64,000 bases of DNA from Paulownia fortunei (taxonomy: Eukaryota > Streptophyta > Magnoliopsida > Lamiales > Paulowniaceae), in NCBI GenBank assembly GCA_019321725.1, contig CM033110.1, positions 10,037,278 through 10,101,277 of the forward strand, given 5' to 3'. Positions 50,013-62,245 of this stretch are shown here, piece by piece (the first letter of the stretch is position 1; each line of letters opens with the position of its first letter). The position numbers and the translations under genes were made by a program. The notes under the pieces were generated by a model that saw only the letters and a program-made list of their open reading frames with translations, searched no databases and was not told where the DNA came from.

Positions 50013-51569
50013 TGCTACAACTTTAAGGTTGCAAACCCAAGTGCAGGTTGTAGTAAGTAATAAATTTCTCGTGAGTCCGAGGTCGATCCACAGGGAAGTT
50101 GTTTGAAGAATTCAAGTTTATATTTATAAAAAGATGGATGTGAAAAAATGAACGAAGTAAATAAAAGTACTGAGGATTAGGGATCCACTCTTGAGTTTTG
50201 GATAGATAAATGGTTATTTATTCTTTTTACCTCTATTAATTGCCACAATTGGAATCCATACATAATGAAGGTTCCAATGGGAAGATATTATCAAGTAACT
50301 CATGCAATAAGGTAATCATGATATTGTCTTACTATTGCAAATTATCTCTTAACGCCAACACTTATTTATGGGATCAAGCATTTATATACTCCTTCGTCAA
50401 CAACAAATCAAGGTTTCACATTAGCAGTCGGTGGGGTAAAACCGTACAATAAGCTAAATGAACCCAAGTATTTGTTGTGCCATTGGAGATACATAAATCA
50501 AGAATCACCACAAAAATAAGTAGGTTTAGATCAAAAATAATAATAATAATACAACATACTTAAACAATTTCTACCCTTATAACCATTTCTCTTCCTCCAT
50601 CAAGAGATTCACCCTTTTTCCTCAGCAAAATGAAATTTAGAAAGACATAATAAAAGTAACAAAGACTAAAAATATAAGAGAAACTAGAGAATGCATTTCT
50701 ATTACTACTAGAAAACTTACAATACTAGAAAACATACAAACTAGATAACTTAGCCTAAAGAAACCCTCTCTCCCCCCTCTTACAAGCTGAATACATGGCC
50801 TATTTATAGTACTTGGAGTAAGCTAGAGGCCAAACAAATAATGGAGGGGTTAATCAAGTGGTATGCTAGTTGCCAAGAGTTGGTAAGTTGTTACACAAAT
50901 TTCTCAACCACTGAATTGAATTACATTTTTCGGTCAGATACAGCCAGAGTTTGAAGATACGTAAAGAATAAAAATTGTAGATCTTTCAACGCTGATATAT
51001 TTTCATATATCTTTTGTCAAATTTGGCGATCGGATGAAGGAGATATGGTCAAATTACCGAGTCATGTCCAAGAGCCGCCCTGTAACATCAGCAGCAACTT
51101 GCAGCCTATGGTTTTACCATTTCGACACATTTTCACACCATCTTGTCTTCAGAAACTTGTTTATTTACCTCTTGGGTATAACATATCCGAATTTCAGACC
51201 AAAATAAATTTGGGCTCAAGATATATAACCGAATTGGTAAAATAAGTCAATACTGGGCTGAACTCTGATCTGAATTTTGGTGATCCATTTTGTGTAATTA
51301 CTTGGACGAATTTTCTGCTATCATCAAGACTGAATTGGGCTGAGCTTCCAACATAAAAGTTGTACCTCTATCTCTTGGCTTTCAAATGAAACAAGCTTCA
51401 GGTCCATAGAGCTTTTGATCATGAAGTTATGCTCAAATTACAAAAACTGCACAAGTCTGAAAACATGCTTCCATTTATTCCCTAACACAAAACATTAATA
51501 AAACAAGAATAAAAGCAAGAAAAGTATAAAGGATTTGATATAAAAATATGTCAAAATATGCACTTATCA
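50013..51569 (-). repeat. 5' LTR of Athila copy 2
   Basis: 1557 bp from TGCTACAACTTTAAGG to ATGCACTTATCA, near-identical to 39605-41167. It should hold the promoter for minus-strand transcription; I did not locate a TATA box with confidence. Frames 50240-50452 and 51045-51245 are shared-DNA accidents. Confidence 0.93.
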
Positions 51570-53490
51570 TTAGACTTTGGTGTACAAAAGAAAGATTTTT
51601 GATGGCAAAACACTTAAATAAGAAATACTTGTGCAAACTGTCACCCTTGCTGTTTGCTTGGTGTTTAAGGCTTCAAAGTGTATGGTATGTTGAATAAAAC
51701 CTATAATTTCCATTTACATATCCATATATGAGTTAAGAGTATTGAATGATTTTGATTGGTTTAGAATTTGAAATTAGAGCATGATATTGAGAAATACTCA
51801 AACTCAAAGTAGCAAAATCTGTTTTGGTGTGCTGTGAAGGAGACTGAAATAGGGGACATAATCTATGGGTTTTGAAAATTTTGTGGCACGGTTATATTTT
51901 TCATATGTAGAATAAGTGTGGTAAAAAATTTTAGAGGAATAAATACGCCTAAGGATGTCAAAATTTCAATGAACCTTAATGTGACAGCAAGGAAAATAGA
52001 AGATGGAAATCTATTCCATTTTACTTTTTGCATGTTTTCAAACATATCTATGTGAAATTGATGTTTTTAGCTTTAGAGAACTGTTATAAGAGTTTTAACA
52101 CATCAATTGGTAATTTTATCATACATTTAAGATGAGAAATCAAGGTACTTAAGAGATTGATTAAGTTTTATCCCCTAAAGTAGTAAAGTGAGTTACAATA
52201 GTTAAAATGAAATTCAAGGTCCTTGTATCAGGATTAAGCATATGAACTTGTTGATAGAAGATAGTGATTGATATCTTATAATTTTTACAGATTATCATAC
52301 CTAAGATTGGGGAGTACACCTAAGAAGCTAAGAAGTAAGATACGATCTATTAAAGGTAAGTGAAAATCTATTTGCATTACAATACAATGGACATAGTATT
52401 TTTCTTGCCTTATCTATTATTAATGTGATCCTTATGTTTGATGGTGTATTAATGAATATTATAAATATCGTATAGTGTATACATTGTTAGATGATGGAAA
52501 ATGGGATTCGTTGTGTCATTGAACATGCCATTCATCAGTATTTACGCGTGCATGCATAACAATGTACTATAGTTGAGGTTTTGTATGGCATGAATATTTT
52601 TTTTCAGAAGAAAATAAGTTTGGTTGGCCACTACTAGTATACGAGGCTGTTTGGCCCTATTTATATATATTTTGGGACACTGCAAAGTGTTCTTCTCGGA
52701 GGATCATAAGGGTTGACTAGGGGTGTGCCTCTAGTGATCAATCAGAGGGTGGACCACTTGATTGTGCCCTTATTGACTCTGCTGGTGGGAAGACTTCTGA
52801 AAGATCACAAGGGAAGAACTCTGGTGATCCCAGATAGATAGCCCCTGAACTGAGTCAATTTTTAATGTCCATGTGATTATTGATATTGTTCAGAGCTCTA
52901 TCCGGTGCATAGTAAGGTAGGCCAAAGGGCCCATGTGATGGAAATAATTTTGAATGAACTGTTTGGTTCAAGGAGTTGCATTCCTGGCATGATTTCATAA
53001 AGATGCATTGCATATATGTTATATTATCTCTTCAGCGTGCAATGATTTTACTTACTGAAGCATAGCTCATGTAGTTCATGTATTGTAGATGAGTCTGGTG
53101 ATACTTGATATGGTAGACTTACTGGGGGCAAGCTGTTGGATGTTTCTAATAAGGTTTTGAGGTCAGTGTACATGGAGGATGAACCTATTGGGCTAAATTT
53201 GTTGGTTTTATTTTGATCCACGTGAGTTTTCCTGTATATATTTTGTTTATAATGTACCTATGTTATTTTTGAAACGTTAACAATATATAAGTTTGTAATA
53301 GGGTGGTTGTGAGTGTTGTGCTTTTATATAAATTAGTCATGTTCTACATTTGTGTATGTAAGTGTAAGAATTATCTTGTAAAATCAATTGTCAGTTTATT
53401 AAAGTGTTACAGAAAAATTACACGTTTTACAATAGGTCCTATCAAGTCAGATTGCACGACTAGATATAGTGTCTAGTTATGGGTGTGACA
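51570..53490 (+). repeat. Chromovirus 3' LTR, right half (after TTAGA duplication)
   Basis: 51570-51574 is the second TTAGA. From there the sequence continues the LTR interrupted at 39604, collinear with 32090-33365. It ends GGGTGTGACA at 53490, the usual CA terminus. Total reconstructed LTR is about 2.8 kb. No gene. The minus-strand frame 51863-52045 is not supported. Confidence 0.75.
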
Positions 53491-54650
53491 TATTTGCCTA
53501 GTCATAGCTCTCTCTGTTATGGTATTTCTTCCATCCCTATTATTCTAATACGACACCTATTTAGATTTCTCCTTCCTTGGCTATTCAGCACATTCAATGG
53601 GTCTTTTCTCTTCTTGTTTTGTGTTTTGTTCCCTTTGCACTATACATTGACCTAATCCTCGATGACTAGGAAAATTTTGTTTTAATTTCCCAAGATCTGG
53701 ATGTAGATTTAGGAAATTTTTAGTTTGCAAATAAAACTTAATTTTGCATAAAATGATAGTGACCAAGATCTAGAACTTTATGATTTTCAGAATATCATAT
53801 TATGATATAACATAGTGTGCTCCATGATGAATGTTGAATACAATTAATGAAGATATTTAGTGAAAAACTGTGTTTCTTTCTCTTGACACTTTAAGTATTA
53901 TGCATACTATTCCTAATGGAGAGAAAGTCTCGATTAGTAAGCTGAGAGGAACTGACATCTAATTGGTTTATAAAATGTGGTTATCAATATGTAAATAATT
54001 AGAAAATATCTCTCTATTGACTAAAATTGGATTAACATGTGAATAATTATTAAGTTGTAATTATCTTTTAAATTAAAAGATAATGACTTAAAAAAGACAA
54101 TTATCACATCATATTTATCTTTAATTGAATAAATATAATTGCCTATAGGAACATGTGGGATATTAAAAAAATTAACAACTATCCATTTGGCCCATGCGGC
54201 AATCATTCAATTTAATAGTTTAATAATGACATATGCATCAATATAATCAAATTATTTTTTAAATTAGTCAACCATAATTTCATCTTTATGTAAAAACAAA
54301 TACGAATCATACAGTTGTATGCCAATTATTCGATATAGTTCCCTTCATATGTCACAATTGCTAGTTTATACTCAATGTGACCTAAATGAGAAATGTCATA
54401 ATGGTCCAAATAATAATGTTCTCATTATAGACAATCTTGTTAGTATCATCATATTTCATTCATGTATATTCGTAAACGTAATAATAACCTGTACATTAAT
54501 TTTATCATAAATATTAAATAAATGAGCTCAAGTGTCAAATACATAAAGAACATAAAACAATCATCACAATGTCAATACGATTGTCAGTAATGTCCATTCT
54601 TTCGACAGATTCATTTAATGTATTTGGTGACATTCTTTTTTTTGTTAACG
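53491..54650. other. AT-rich sequence with no recognised gene
   Basis: The downstream side of the chromovirus LTR. It may include the decayed LTR and 3' end of the minus-strand copia whose RNase H lies at 54651-55260, but I cannot place its edges. Small frames (53581-53766, 54021-54206, 54319-54510) are unconvincing. Confidence 0.35.
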
Positions 54651-55260
54651 AATCTAAAACCCTAAGATTGTAGTATAATGTGTTTGATTGACACTCTTTT
54701 TTTTTATTTCTTCTTTAACGGCAAAGTATTGTAGTTCCATGCATTTAGCACCTTTTAAATACTTGTCGTTTTTAGAACTGCTGTGAAAATTATTACAATA
54801 AACTTTATATGGCTTCGCAAATACTGTTGACAATTTCAAGTCCTGAAATAATGTTCCGCACCATAATCTTGAACTGTGGCATCGAAGGCAAAAATAAACC
54901 AACTTTAAATAGTGGATGCAGTAGTGACAATCTACTTCATACTCTTTCATGAGATTGCTCCTTTAGCTAAAAGGAACAAGCTGCCGAATGTGATTTTCTA
55001 TTCTACACATCCGAACATAATCTGAATTTGAAATATCTTTATCACCTCAAGATGATCAGATCTCTATAAGTGAGCATGTGATTTTCATTCCCTCTTAAGT
55101 ATCTCAATACTTTCTTCTAGTATTTTCAATGTCCCATTTCTAGGTTACTTTGATCCTGTCCAGCATATTGATAGGAAAACTGATGCTAGCCTGGTATAGT
55201 TTAAGCATACAATTAAGCTCTCACAAATAGATAAATAAAGAATTTGCTCCAATTTATTTA
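54651..55260 (-). pseudogene. Ty1/copia RNase H remnant (Tork/Tnt1-like)
   Basis: The frame 54654-54950 ends with VYCNN...SSSKNDKYLKGAKCMELQYFAVKEE, the copia RNase H C-terminal pattern (YCDN, SKN, K-H-x-E/D-I-K-F/Y-x-x-V). Upstream, 54970-55200 gives VLRYLRGNENHMLTYRDL-like text and an MLG..QSNLEMGHWK-like lead-in, in shifting frames. It is a different lineage from the other copias here. No intact frame. Confidence 0.6.
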
Positions 55261-55453
55261 CATCTAATTCATTCTTGGGGCTTTGTGTAAGGCTCAAATT
55301 ATCTCATTTCTGAATTGGAACAACAAATGAAAAATATTTTTCCATATTTTTAATCTCTCTAGTACTTTGTTAATGTATATTTTCTATGAAATTCCCACAA
55401 TCTTTTGTTCTGTTATGGAATTTTTCAATTCCAATCAAATAGGATTGCCTCAC

Positions 55454-55740
55454 TCATATCTTTATTACATAGTTATTAAAGAAAAACTTTTTCTTATGTA
55501 ATAAGCAGATATATAGTAGAAAGTAAGATATTAATGAACTAATTAGAATTAAAAATATAAACTGGCTCCCATTAACCTTCAGATAATACAACAAATCAAT
55601 AGTATTTTTTCCTAAATCTAGAAGAAACGATAGTATCATTGAAGTTAAGATTTCATGTTGGAAATGTTTGCTAAAGTTCTTATTTGATTCCTTAAGTTTA
55701 CACACCATTGTGTTCCTTTTCTCCACTGCAAAAATCCTGA
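55454..55740 (-). pseudogene. Possible copia gag remnant
   Basis: Open 55454-55726: MVCKLKESNKNFSKHFQHEI then ILSFLLDLGKNTIDLLYYLK vaguely resembles the UBN2-type gag helix pair of copia elements. The second half is hydrophobic noise. If correct, this copia is deleted between gag and RNase H. Confidence 0.3.
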
Positions 55741-55767
55741 GGTTGTTTTATGTAAGCCTTTTCATTA

Positions 55768-56503
55768 AGTTGGTAAGTGTTACACCAAATTCTCTAAATT
55801 TTTTCCTACCCGATTGAATTGATTTTTTAGGCTTGGATACAACCAGATTTTGATGATGGGAAAAGAAATAAACATTGTAGATCTTTCTTTACTGATATAT
55901 TTTCATATGTCGGACTGTAGGATAAGGGATATATGAATCAAATTACGAGATCATGTTCAAGAGCCATCCTTCAACATTAGCAGCGCATTGCAACATACTT
56001 ATTAACCATTTGACATATTTTCTCACCATCATATCTGGTGCAAACTTGTTTATCTACCTCTTGTTATATAAACATATCAAACTTTCAATCCAGAAGCAAT
56101 TTTGGTTTTAAAGAGATATGACCCCATTGGTAATAAGTTAGGATTGGGCTTAACTCTAATTTGAATTTTTGGTGATATATTTTGTACAACCACTTGTAAT
56201 TCACTTCTTTGATCCTTACACATTTAGTATGGGATCCAAAGTCTGCATGAACTTGTAGATGAATCACTTTTCAATCCCAAACCTCAAGAATTATCCCAAA
56301 TCATTTTGGAATCAAAGTTACGTTGGTTTCTCTAAAACCTACACACAAAAAAAGATAAAACTTTTTAATCTCATTTTATATTGTTGATTTCCCATTTTAT
56401 TCCTAAAACACAAAAATTCTTTAATTGGGAGTTCTAATGATAATTTCAAAGTGAAAATATTTATATAAATCATAATTTAATTGTACACTTTAAAAGTTCA
56501 TCA
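55768..56503 (-). repeat. Partial 3' LTR of Athila copy 3
   Basis: Begins abruptly at TTGGTAAGTGTTACACC (mid-LTR, compare 40468 and the reverse of about 19670) and ends AAAAGTTCATCA at 56503. The outer half is missing. It is the reverse complement of 18941 onward. Confidence 0.7.
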
Positions 56504-57800
56504 CACCCCCAACCAGCTTATTACTAGTTCCAAGTAATTATAGCATAATGAAATAAAATACAAATTAAATAACATGACATGATGATTCAAATTTTAAAAG
56601 AAACTTGTAAAATAGTCTAACAGTCACAAACAATCATTTGTTAAAGATCATAGATGCTATTGAGATTTTTTAGAATTTCTAAAAGTTATTGTGTGTATGT
56701 GCACTAAGCCAACCTTTTATTCCACAGACCAAGATACATATAACTTCAAATCAATCATGAAAAAGCGTCAACTCCATATACTCATAAGTAAGTGTTTGCC
56801 ATTTAAGTTGGTAAGGTGTTAACTCGTAGAGTTGGAAAACAGGTAAAATACTCAAGGAAATGGCTAAAATAATTTAGGACAAACATCCAAACTAAAATTG
56901 AGCATAAGATGGATAGTCACAAAATTTGAAAATACCTAGTCTGTCTTACCAAAATATGCCTCAAAATTTCATTGGTTAACCTGAAAATGAAATGGCGATC
57001 TTTTTTTTTTAATTTTTCTTATACAATATGTCTCGTATGATAACACAAGATCAAAAGAAGGATTTATGATTATACTCATATCACTAGCTACAAAGCGAAA
57101 TATTTTCAATAGAAATAGATAACTACACAGGTTTTACTCAATTCATTTCTCCACAAGCAAGGTAGACAAAATGAACATCTCAAATTGCAATGAACCAATT
57201 CAAATGATTAATTAAAGATCAAAATGTTTGTTTTCTCAAACTTTTCACTTATTCACAAAAGAAATGTGTGAAAATTAAAAGTAACATTTAATATGGTCGG
57301 AATTTTCAATTGTATGTATCGTAATTGACCTTTCTACAAGGCTTAAGATGTGCACAAGACTATTTTTTTTTCTTTCTTTGGGTTAGTACTCGTGGACTTT
57401 AATAAAAAGAGGATTGCAATAATATATTGAAATTTACAAATTTTAGTTAAAACTTCACAAACATGCCCTGTTATGTTTAAAAAAAATGGGGTTGCGCTTA
57501 AAAAGTGTCAAAAGATTACCTTTTTACTCTAGCTACCCTTACTCATGGTTTCAACGGATCTAACTGAAAATACGCTTGAATTTTTAAAAATACAAAAACT
57601 AGAAAAACACACATTGAACACACAAAACATAATATCAACTATCCACTCTCCCAACCCAATCGAGACATTGTCTATAATGTCAAAAATAGATAGAAAGTAG
57701 AGTTTAAAAGATATCACCTGAAGTGTAGATTATTGAAAAAAACAAATCTGAAACAACACAAAACACACACACTATTAGTTGAAACAATTAAGGATAAATT
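56504..57800 (-). other. 3' untranslated region of Athila copy 3, with polypurine tract
   Basis: CACCCCCAACC at 56504-56514 is the polypurine tract on the minus strand. 56515-57050 matches 18401-18930 inverted. From about 57400 it resembles 42540-42918 of copy 2. No gene. Confidence 0.6.
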
Positions 57801-58435
57801 TCATAGGCTGAGAGTCAAATTCATTTTGTTTTTGACAACTTGTCCTGTTGGACCAATCCACACAGGCCAAGGCTAGATTAGGTTCTGGCACATATGTTAG
57901 AAGTTGATCAATTAGTTAGTCAGGTGTTGGAGCAGAAATGAAGATTCACCTCACAAATGGTGAAATAAAACTTTTTTCCACAGCATGATCTACAAAAGAT
58001 AGCAAATCATCATAGAAACCAATTACTTACAGGTTTCTGGTGGATGTTGAGTTGTGCCAAGAGATAACTTGGAATAACTTCTCTAGTATACCAAAACCAC
58101 CAGGTAGAGTGATGAATGCATCCGCATTGTTTAACATGTTAGGCATTTTGTCCTCAATATGTTACACATATAGCTCATCTCTGATGGTCATACCTGTGAT
58201 ATTCTGTATTGTTAATGGTTTTGAGATAACTCCTAAAACTTTGACTCTTTTACAAGAGTAGAAGTAGCAACACTCTCCATTAACCCACACTGCTCTCCAT
58301 ATACAAATTGAATTTTTCCTTCTGCTAACATTCTACCAATGTTATGGTTGTCCCTATAAACTCACTATTTTTTTTCTGGATTGGATCCATAAAAGATACA
58401 AATATAGTTAAACTTGCAAGAAATGAGACTTCCAT
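57801..58435 (-). pseudogene. LOG-like gene, broken, copy 3
   Basis: Start ATG at 58435 (MEVS-like) and stop at 57801-57803, matching the ends of copy 2. Recognisable pieces: DKMPNMLNNADAF, LPGGFGILE-like text around 58080-58120, and LLTYVPEP near 57890. Short deletions (for example the GIGILNV region near 58020) and stops break it. The Arg-Met pair of copy 2 is Lys-Met here. An A-rich leader again precedes the start (AATAATAATAATGG). Confidence 0.7.
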
Positions 58436-58569
58436 TATTATTATTTTTTAAATGAGTTGTGAAAAAATGGAGTAAGTACAGTACTATTTATTGAGGTGTG
58501 AACAAAGAATGTATTTATTGTATGTCTTTTTCTTTTATCAGAAAGGTTGAAAATAAGAACGCAAAATTT

Positions 58570-59217
58570 TAAAATTATCTACTTACACGTGAATGTATAT
58601 GTAGTTGTGATTGTGGCTTCTATCTTCCCCTAGTTTTATGTCCAGTAATGGCTTAAATGCCCTCTATGGGTTCAAGATAAGCTTCCCATTCAATTTTTTT
58701 ATAATGTGGCAAATAGAGTTTTTTAATGTCAGATTCCTAAGACTATAATGCTCATATTCATCCCGTAAGTAATTCCACAAATCAAGAATTACACGATGTA
58801 CTAATCCATATGAATGTATCTCAAGAGATAATATAATGTCATCTAAAGTCTCTTACTCAGTCCATCCATAACGATTTGGATTTTATCTTCTCAATTTTTA
58901 GAAACCATTCCTAAAGAACAACACTTTGTGTTGCAATTCCATCAAGCAAATTTATGACAAACTTGTATTTTTTCTACCTTTTGTTTATATGTATTTTTAC
59001 CAAAACTAGGCATGTATCTAGTAAGCAAATTTGAAGACTCATATGACAATTCACCTGTTACTTTTACCTTTGCTTCAATTATCTATCGTATGTCCCTTGG
59101 GTTATCCTTGTGCATAAGCATCCTTAATCTTTCAATCCTAGTCTTATAAATTTTTAAAATTATATTTTTAGGAAGAAAAGGAAATCGTTTCTTGAGAGTT
59201 ATAAGAATGTCATCCAT
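58570..59217 (-). pseudogene. ORF-X, broken, copy 3
   Basis: ATG at 59217 (MDDILITLKKRFPFLPKN, within the open frame 59337-59083), then GKNTYKQKVEKIQVC read without the shift seen in copy 2, which establishes a single ancestral frame. The cysteine cluster is partly lost. The family stop is deleted near 58570. Several stops and small deletions lie between. Confidence 0.6.
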
Positions 59218-59419
59218 TTTGAAAAGAACAAGAAAAAAAGGAATGAGAAAAGGAGAGAAAATTTGTACAGAGATTTCAGTTCTTTGGGAAACTGACAAGT
59301 CCAACTTTAATAGACATGGAGTACTGTTATACACCACTTAACTGGGAAAAGAATAAAAATAAAATAAAGAAAGCCTACAAAATAAATAAAGTTACAGAAA
59401 ATAAGTATATGTACACATA

Positions 59420-60560
59420 CTAATCATAACTAGGGTTAGAAAAAAAAATTCCTCTTGGGAAAATTGATTCTCTAGAAATGGTATGAGTCTTTGACATTTA
59501 CTTTGAATACATTATCATTTATAGGATTCTCAATGTCAATCAACCATAAGGATATACCTCTTTTACAATAAAAGGACCACTCCACCTTAATCAAAATTTA
59601 CAAGAAACAAATGCAATCAAAAATCATAAAGCAAAACCTTTTGACCAAACTCAAATATTTTTCTTGAAATTTTATTATCAAGAAATTAGAATTCTCAGAT
59701 GCATCATTTCTAAATCGTTGTAGTTCATTGATTTGTAATTTGTACACTTCTTAAGTTTGGTCAAGGTTGAAGTTAAACATTTTGATTGCCCAATAAGCTT
59801 TATATTCAAGTTCAATAGGTAAATGACAAGGTTTTCTATAAACTATCCCATAAGGAGACATGCCTATTCATGTTTTGAAAGCAGTTCTATATGCCCAAAA
59901 TATATTGCTAAATCTAAGAGACCAATCTTTATGATTTACTTTTCTAAAATTGTTTTATCTCCCTATTTACAAGTTGAGCTTGTTCATTTGTTTGAGGATG
60001 ATAAAGGATTGCATCTTTATGTATGATTTCATATTTCTTCATTAAAGTTTCAAAAATTTTATTACAAAAATGTTTTCCCCATCACTGATAATGGATCGAG
60101 GAATTCCAAATCGATTAAAAATATTTTCTTTCAAAAAATTCTCACTCTTTTGTGATCATTGTTTCGATAAGAAATTGTCTTGATCTATTTTGAGGCATAA
60201 TCTATGGCGATCAATACGTAAATAAAATCAAATAATAATAAAAATGATCTCATAAAGTCAATACCCCAACAATAAAAGATTTCATTCCCTAGGATAGGGT
60301 ATAGGGGCATCATTTTTCGCTTTGAAATAGATCCTAACTTTTGACAATTTTCACAACTTTTACAGAAAGTGTAAGTTTCTTTGAAAAGAGTTGACCAATA
60401 AAAACCACATTGCAAGATCTTTGCAGCGGTTTTTTTTGTCGAAAGTGACGGTATATGCTTCTAAATGATCAAATTTAACAATATTACCTATCTATTATCA
60501 GATATGCATCTTCGAAAGATTTGATTAGGATAATATTTGAATAGGCATGGATCATCCCAA
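59420..60560 (-). pseudogene. Athila-type integrase, broken, copy 3
   Basis: 60185-60415 reads [20 protein letters not shown] and CWGIDFMRSFLL, ending DYASK. The rest (59420-60180) is collinear with copy 2 but has stops and short deletions. Confidence 0.8.
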
Positions 60561-62245
60561 TAAAAGTTTTTCACCTCAGTCAAAAACTTCTTTTTATCTT
60601 GGGAGTTCCAATTCAATGTCATCTTTCATTTCACAAGAAAATTAACAATATCAGCAAACCAAGGTATAATAGAAATATTAAATAGTTGTTTATCAGGGAA
60701 AGTGTTATTAATAGGTGTGGTTTGAAATGAGTCATTACAAACAAGTCTCGATAAATGATCAGCCACCACATTCTTTTCTCATTTCTTATCTCAAATTATA
60801 ATGTTGAATACCTGGAGTAACAGAATCCACCTAATCAATTTAGGTTTGGCATCTCTATTTGATAAAAGATATTTCAAAACAGTATGATCAATGAAAACAA
60901 TAATTGGTGAGCCAATAAAATAAGATCTAAATTTATCTAATGCAAAAACTACAACAAGTAAGTCTTTTTCAGTTGTTAAATAATTAAATTGTGCATTATT
61001 TAAAGTTTTATTTGCATAGTAAATAACATATAATTTCTTATCTTTTGTTTGTCCAAAGATAGCTCTAATAGCATTGGCATCACACATTATTTCAAAGGGT
61101 AAAGTCTAATCTGGAGGCTGCATGATTGGAGCAGACGTAAGTATGCTTTTAAGCTTAATAAAAGCATTTTCACAATTTTTAGTCCATTAAAATATAGTGT
61201 CTTTTGTTAGAAGATTACACAAAGGTTTAGATACTATACAAAAATATTTGATAAATCTTCTATTACAACCAGCATGTCCTAAAAATGATCTTATCTCCTT
61301 CACAGACTTTGGTATTGGCAAATTGGCAATTAACTCGATTTTAGATTTGTCTACTTCATACCTTTTGATAAAATAATATGTTCAAAAATAATACCAGTTG
61401 TTACCATAAAATGACATTTCTCCCAACTGAGAACAAGGTTCTTTTCTTCACACCTGATCAAAACATTTTCTAAATTAGATAAATAATCGTCAAATAAATT
61501 ATCAAAAATAGAAAAATCATCCATGAAGACTTCAAGAAAATATTCAACCATGTCACTAAAAATACAAACCATGCATTGTTGGAATGTAGCTACTGCATTA
61601 AATAATTCAAAAGGCATCCTTGAATAAAAGTACCAAAAGAACATGTAAAAGTTCTTTTCACTTGAGCTTTTAGTGCAATTGCAATTTGATTATACCTAAA
61701 ATATCCATTTAAGAAACAGTAAAATTTATGTCACACAACTCTTTCTAAGATTTGAACCATGAAGGGTAGTGCAAAATGATCTTTTCTAGTAACTGAATTG
61801 AGTTTCCTTTAGTTAATGCACATTTGCCAACCAATAACAGTTCTAGTTGGAATTAGTTCATCATTCTCATTCTTGACTATAGTAACTCTAGATTTCTTAG
61901 GTACAACTTGAGTAGGCTTGCCCATTTTCTATTAGAAATAACATAAATGATTTCATTTCTAAGAGTTTAATGACTTCATTTCTCATAACTTCTTTCATAT
62001 TAGGATTTACGCTTCGTTGCACGTCTCTAGAAGGTTTAGCATTTTTATTTAGATAGATATGTGTGAAAATTAAAGGACTAATGCCTTTAATGTCAACAAT
62101 GGTCCATCTTAAAGCATTCTTATGCATTTTTAGAGTTTTGATCAACTTACCTTCTTAGAATGCATCATCACCTAAGAACGAGTATTTCAAATCAAATGGC
62201 AAAGGTTTCAAATCAATCACGGGAACTTTAATACTTGATTGAATA
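60561..62245 (-). pseudogene. Athila-type RT/RNase H, broken, copy 3
   Basis: 61897-62145: RT fingers (MHKNALRWTIVDIKGISPLI, NAKPSRDVQR). 61351-61644: RMPFELFNAVATFQQCM and VFMDDFSIFDN with the FMDD box intact. 60791-61087: RNase H ([34 protein letters not shown]). Stops separate these. Homology to copy 2 ends at about 62245. Confidence 0.85.

Larger units (their letters stand above)
39605..51569 (-). mobile_element. Athila-type Ty3/gypsy element, copy 2, structurally complete
   Basis: 11,965 bp with LTRs at both ends, 5-bp TTAGA duplications, a tRNA-Asp primer site (49990-50006) and a polypurine tract (41168-41182). In element order: gag, protease, RT, RNase H, integrase, ORF-X, LOG-like gene. 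The DLGAS protease, FMDDF RT box and integrase sequence are typical of Athila. The two cargo genes sit where many Athila elements carry an env-like frame; no membrane protein is seen. Coding is interrupted by several frameshifts and stops, many at homopolymers. The LTRs are nearly identical, so insertion was recent. Confidence 0.93.
55768..62245 (-). mobile_element. Athila-type Ty3/gypsy element, copy 3, truncated at both ends
   Basis: Minus strand. Partial 3' LTR, 3' untranslated region, LOG-like gene, ORF-X, integrase, RNase H/RT, stopping at about 62245 in the protease-RT linker, where a copia LTR begins. It is the most diverged of the three cargo-bearing copies. Its LTR and 3' region resemble the plus-strand fragment at 18401-20462 more than copy 2, so it belongs to another subfamily, yet gene order is the same. 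Confidence 0.82.
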
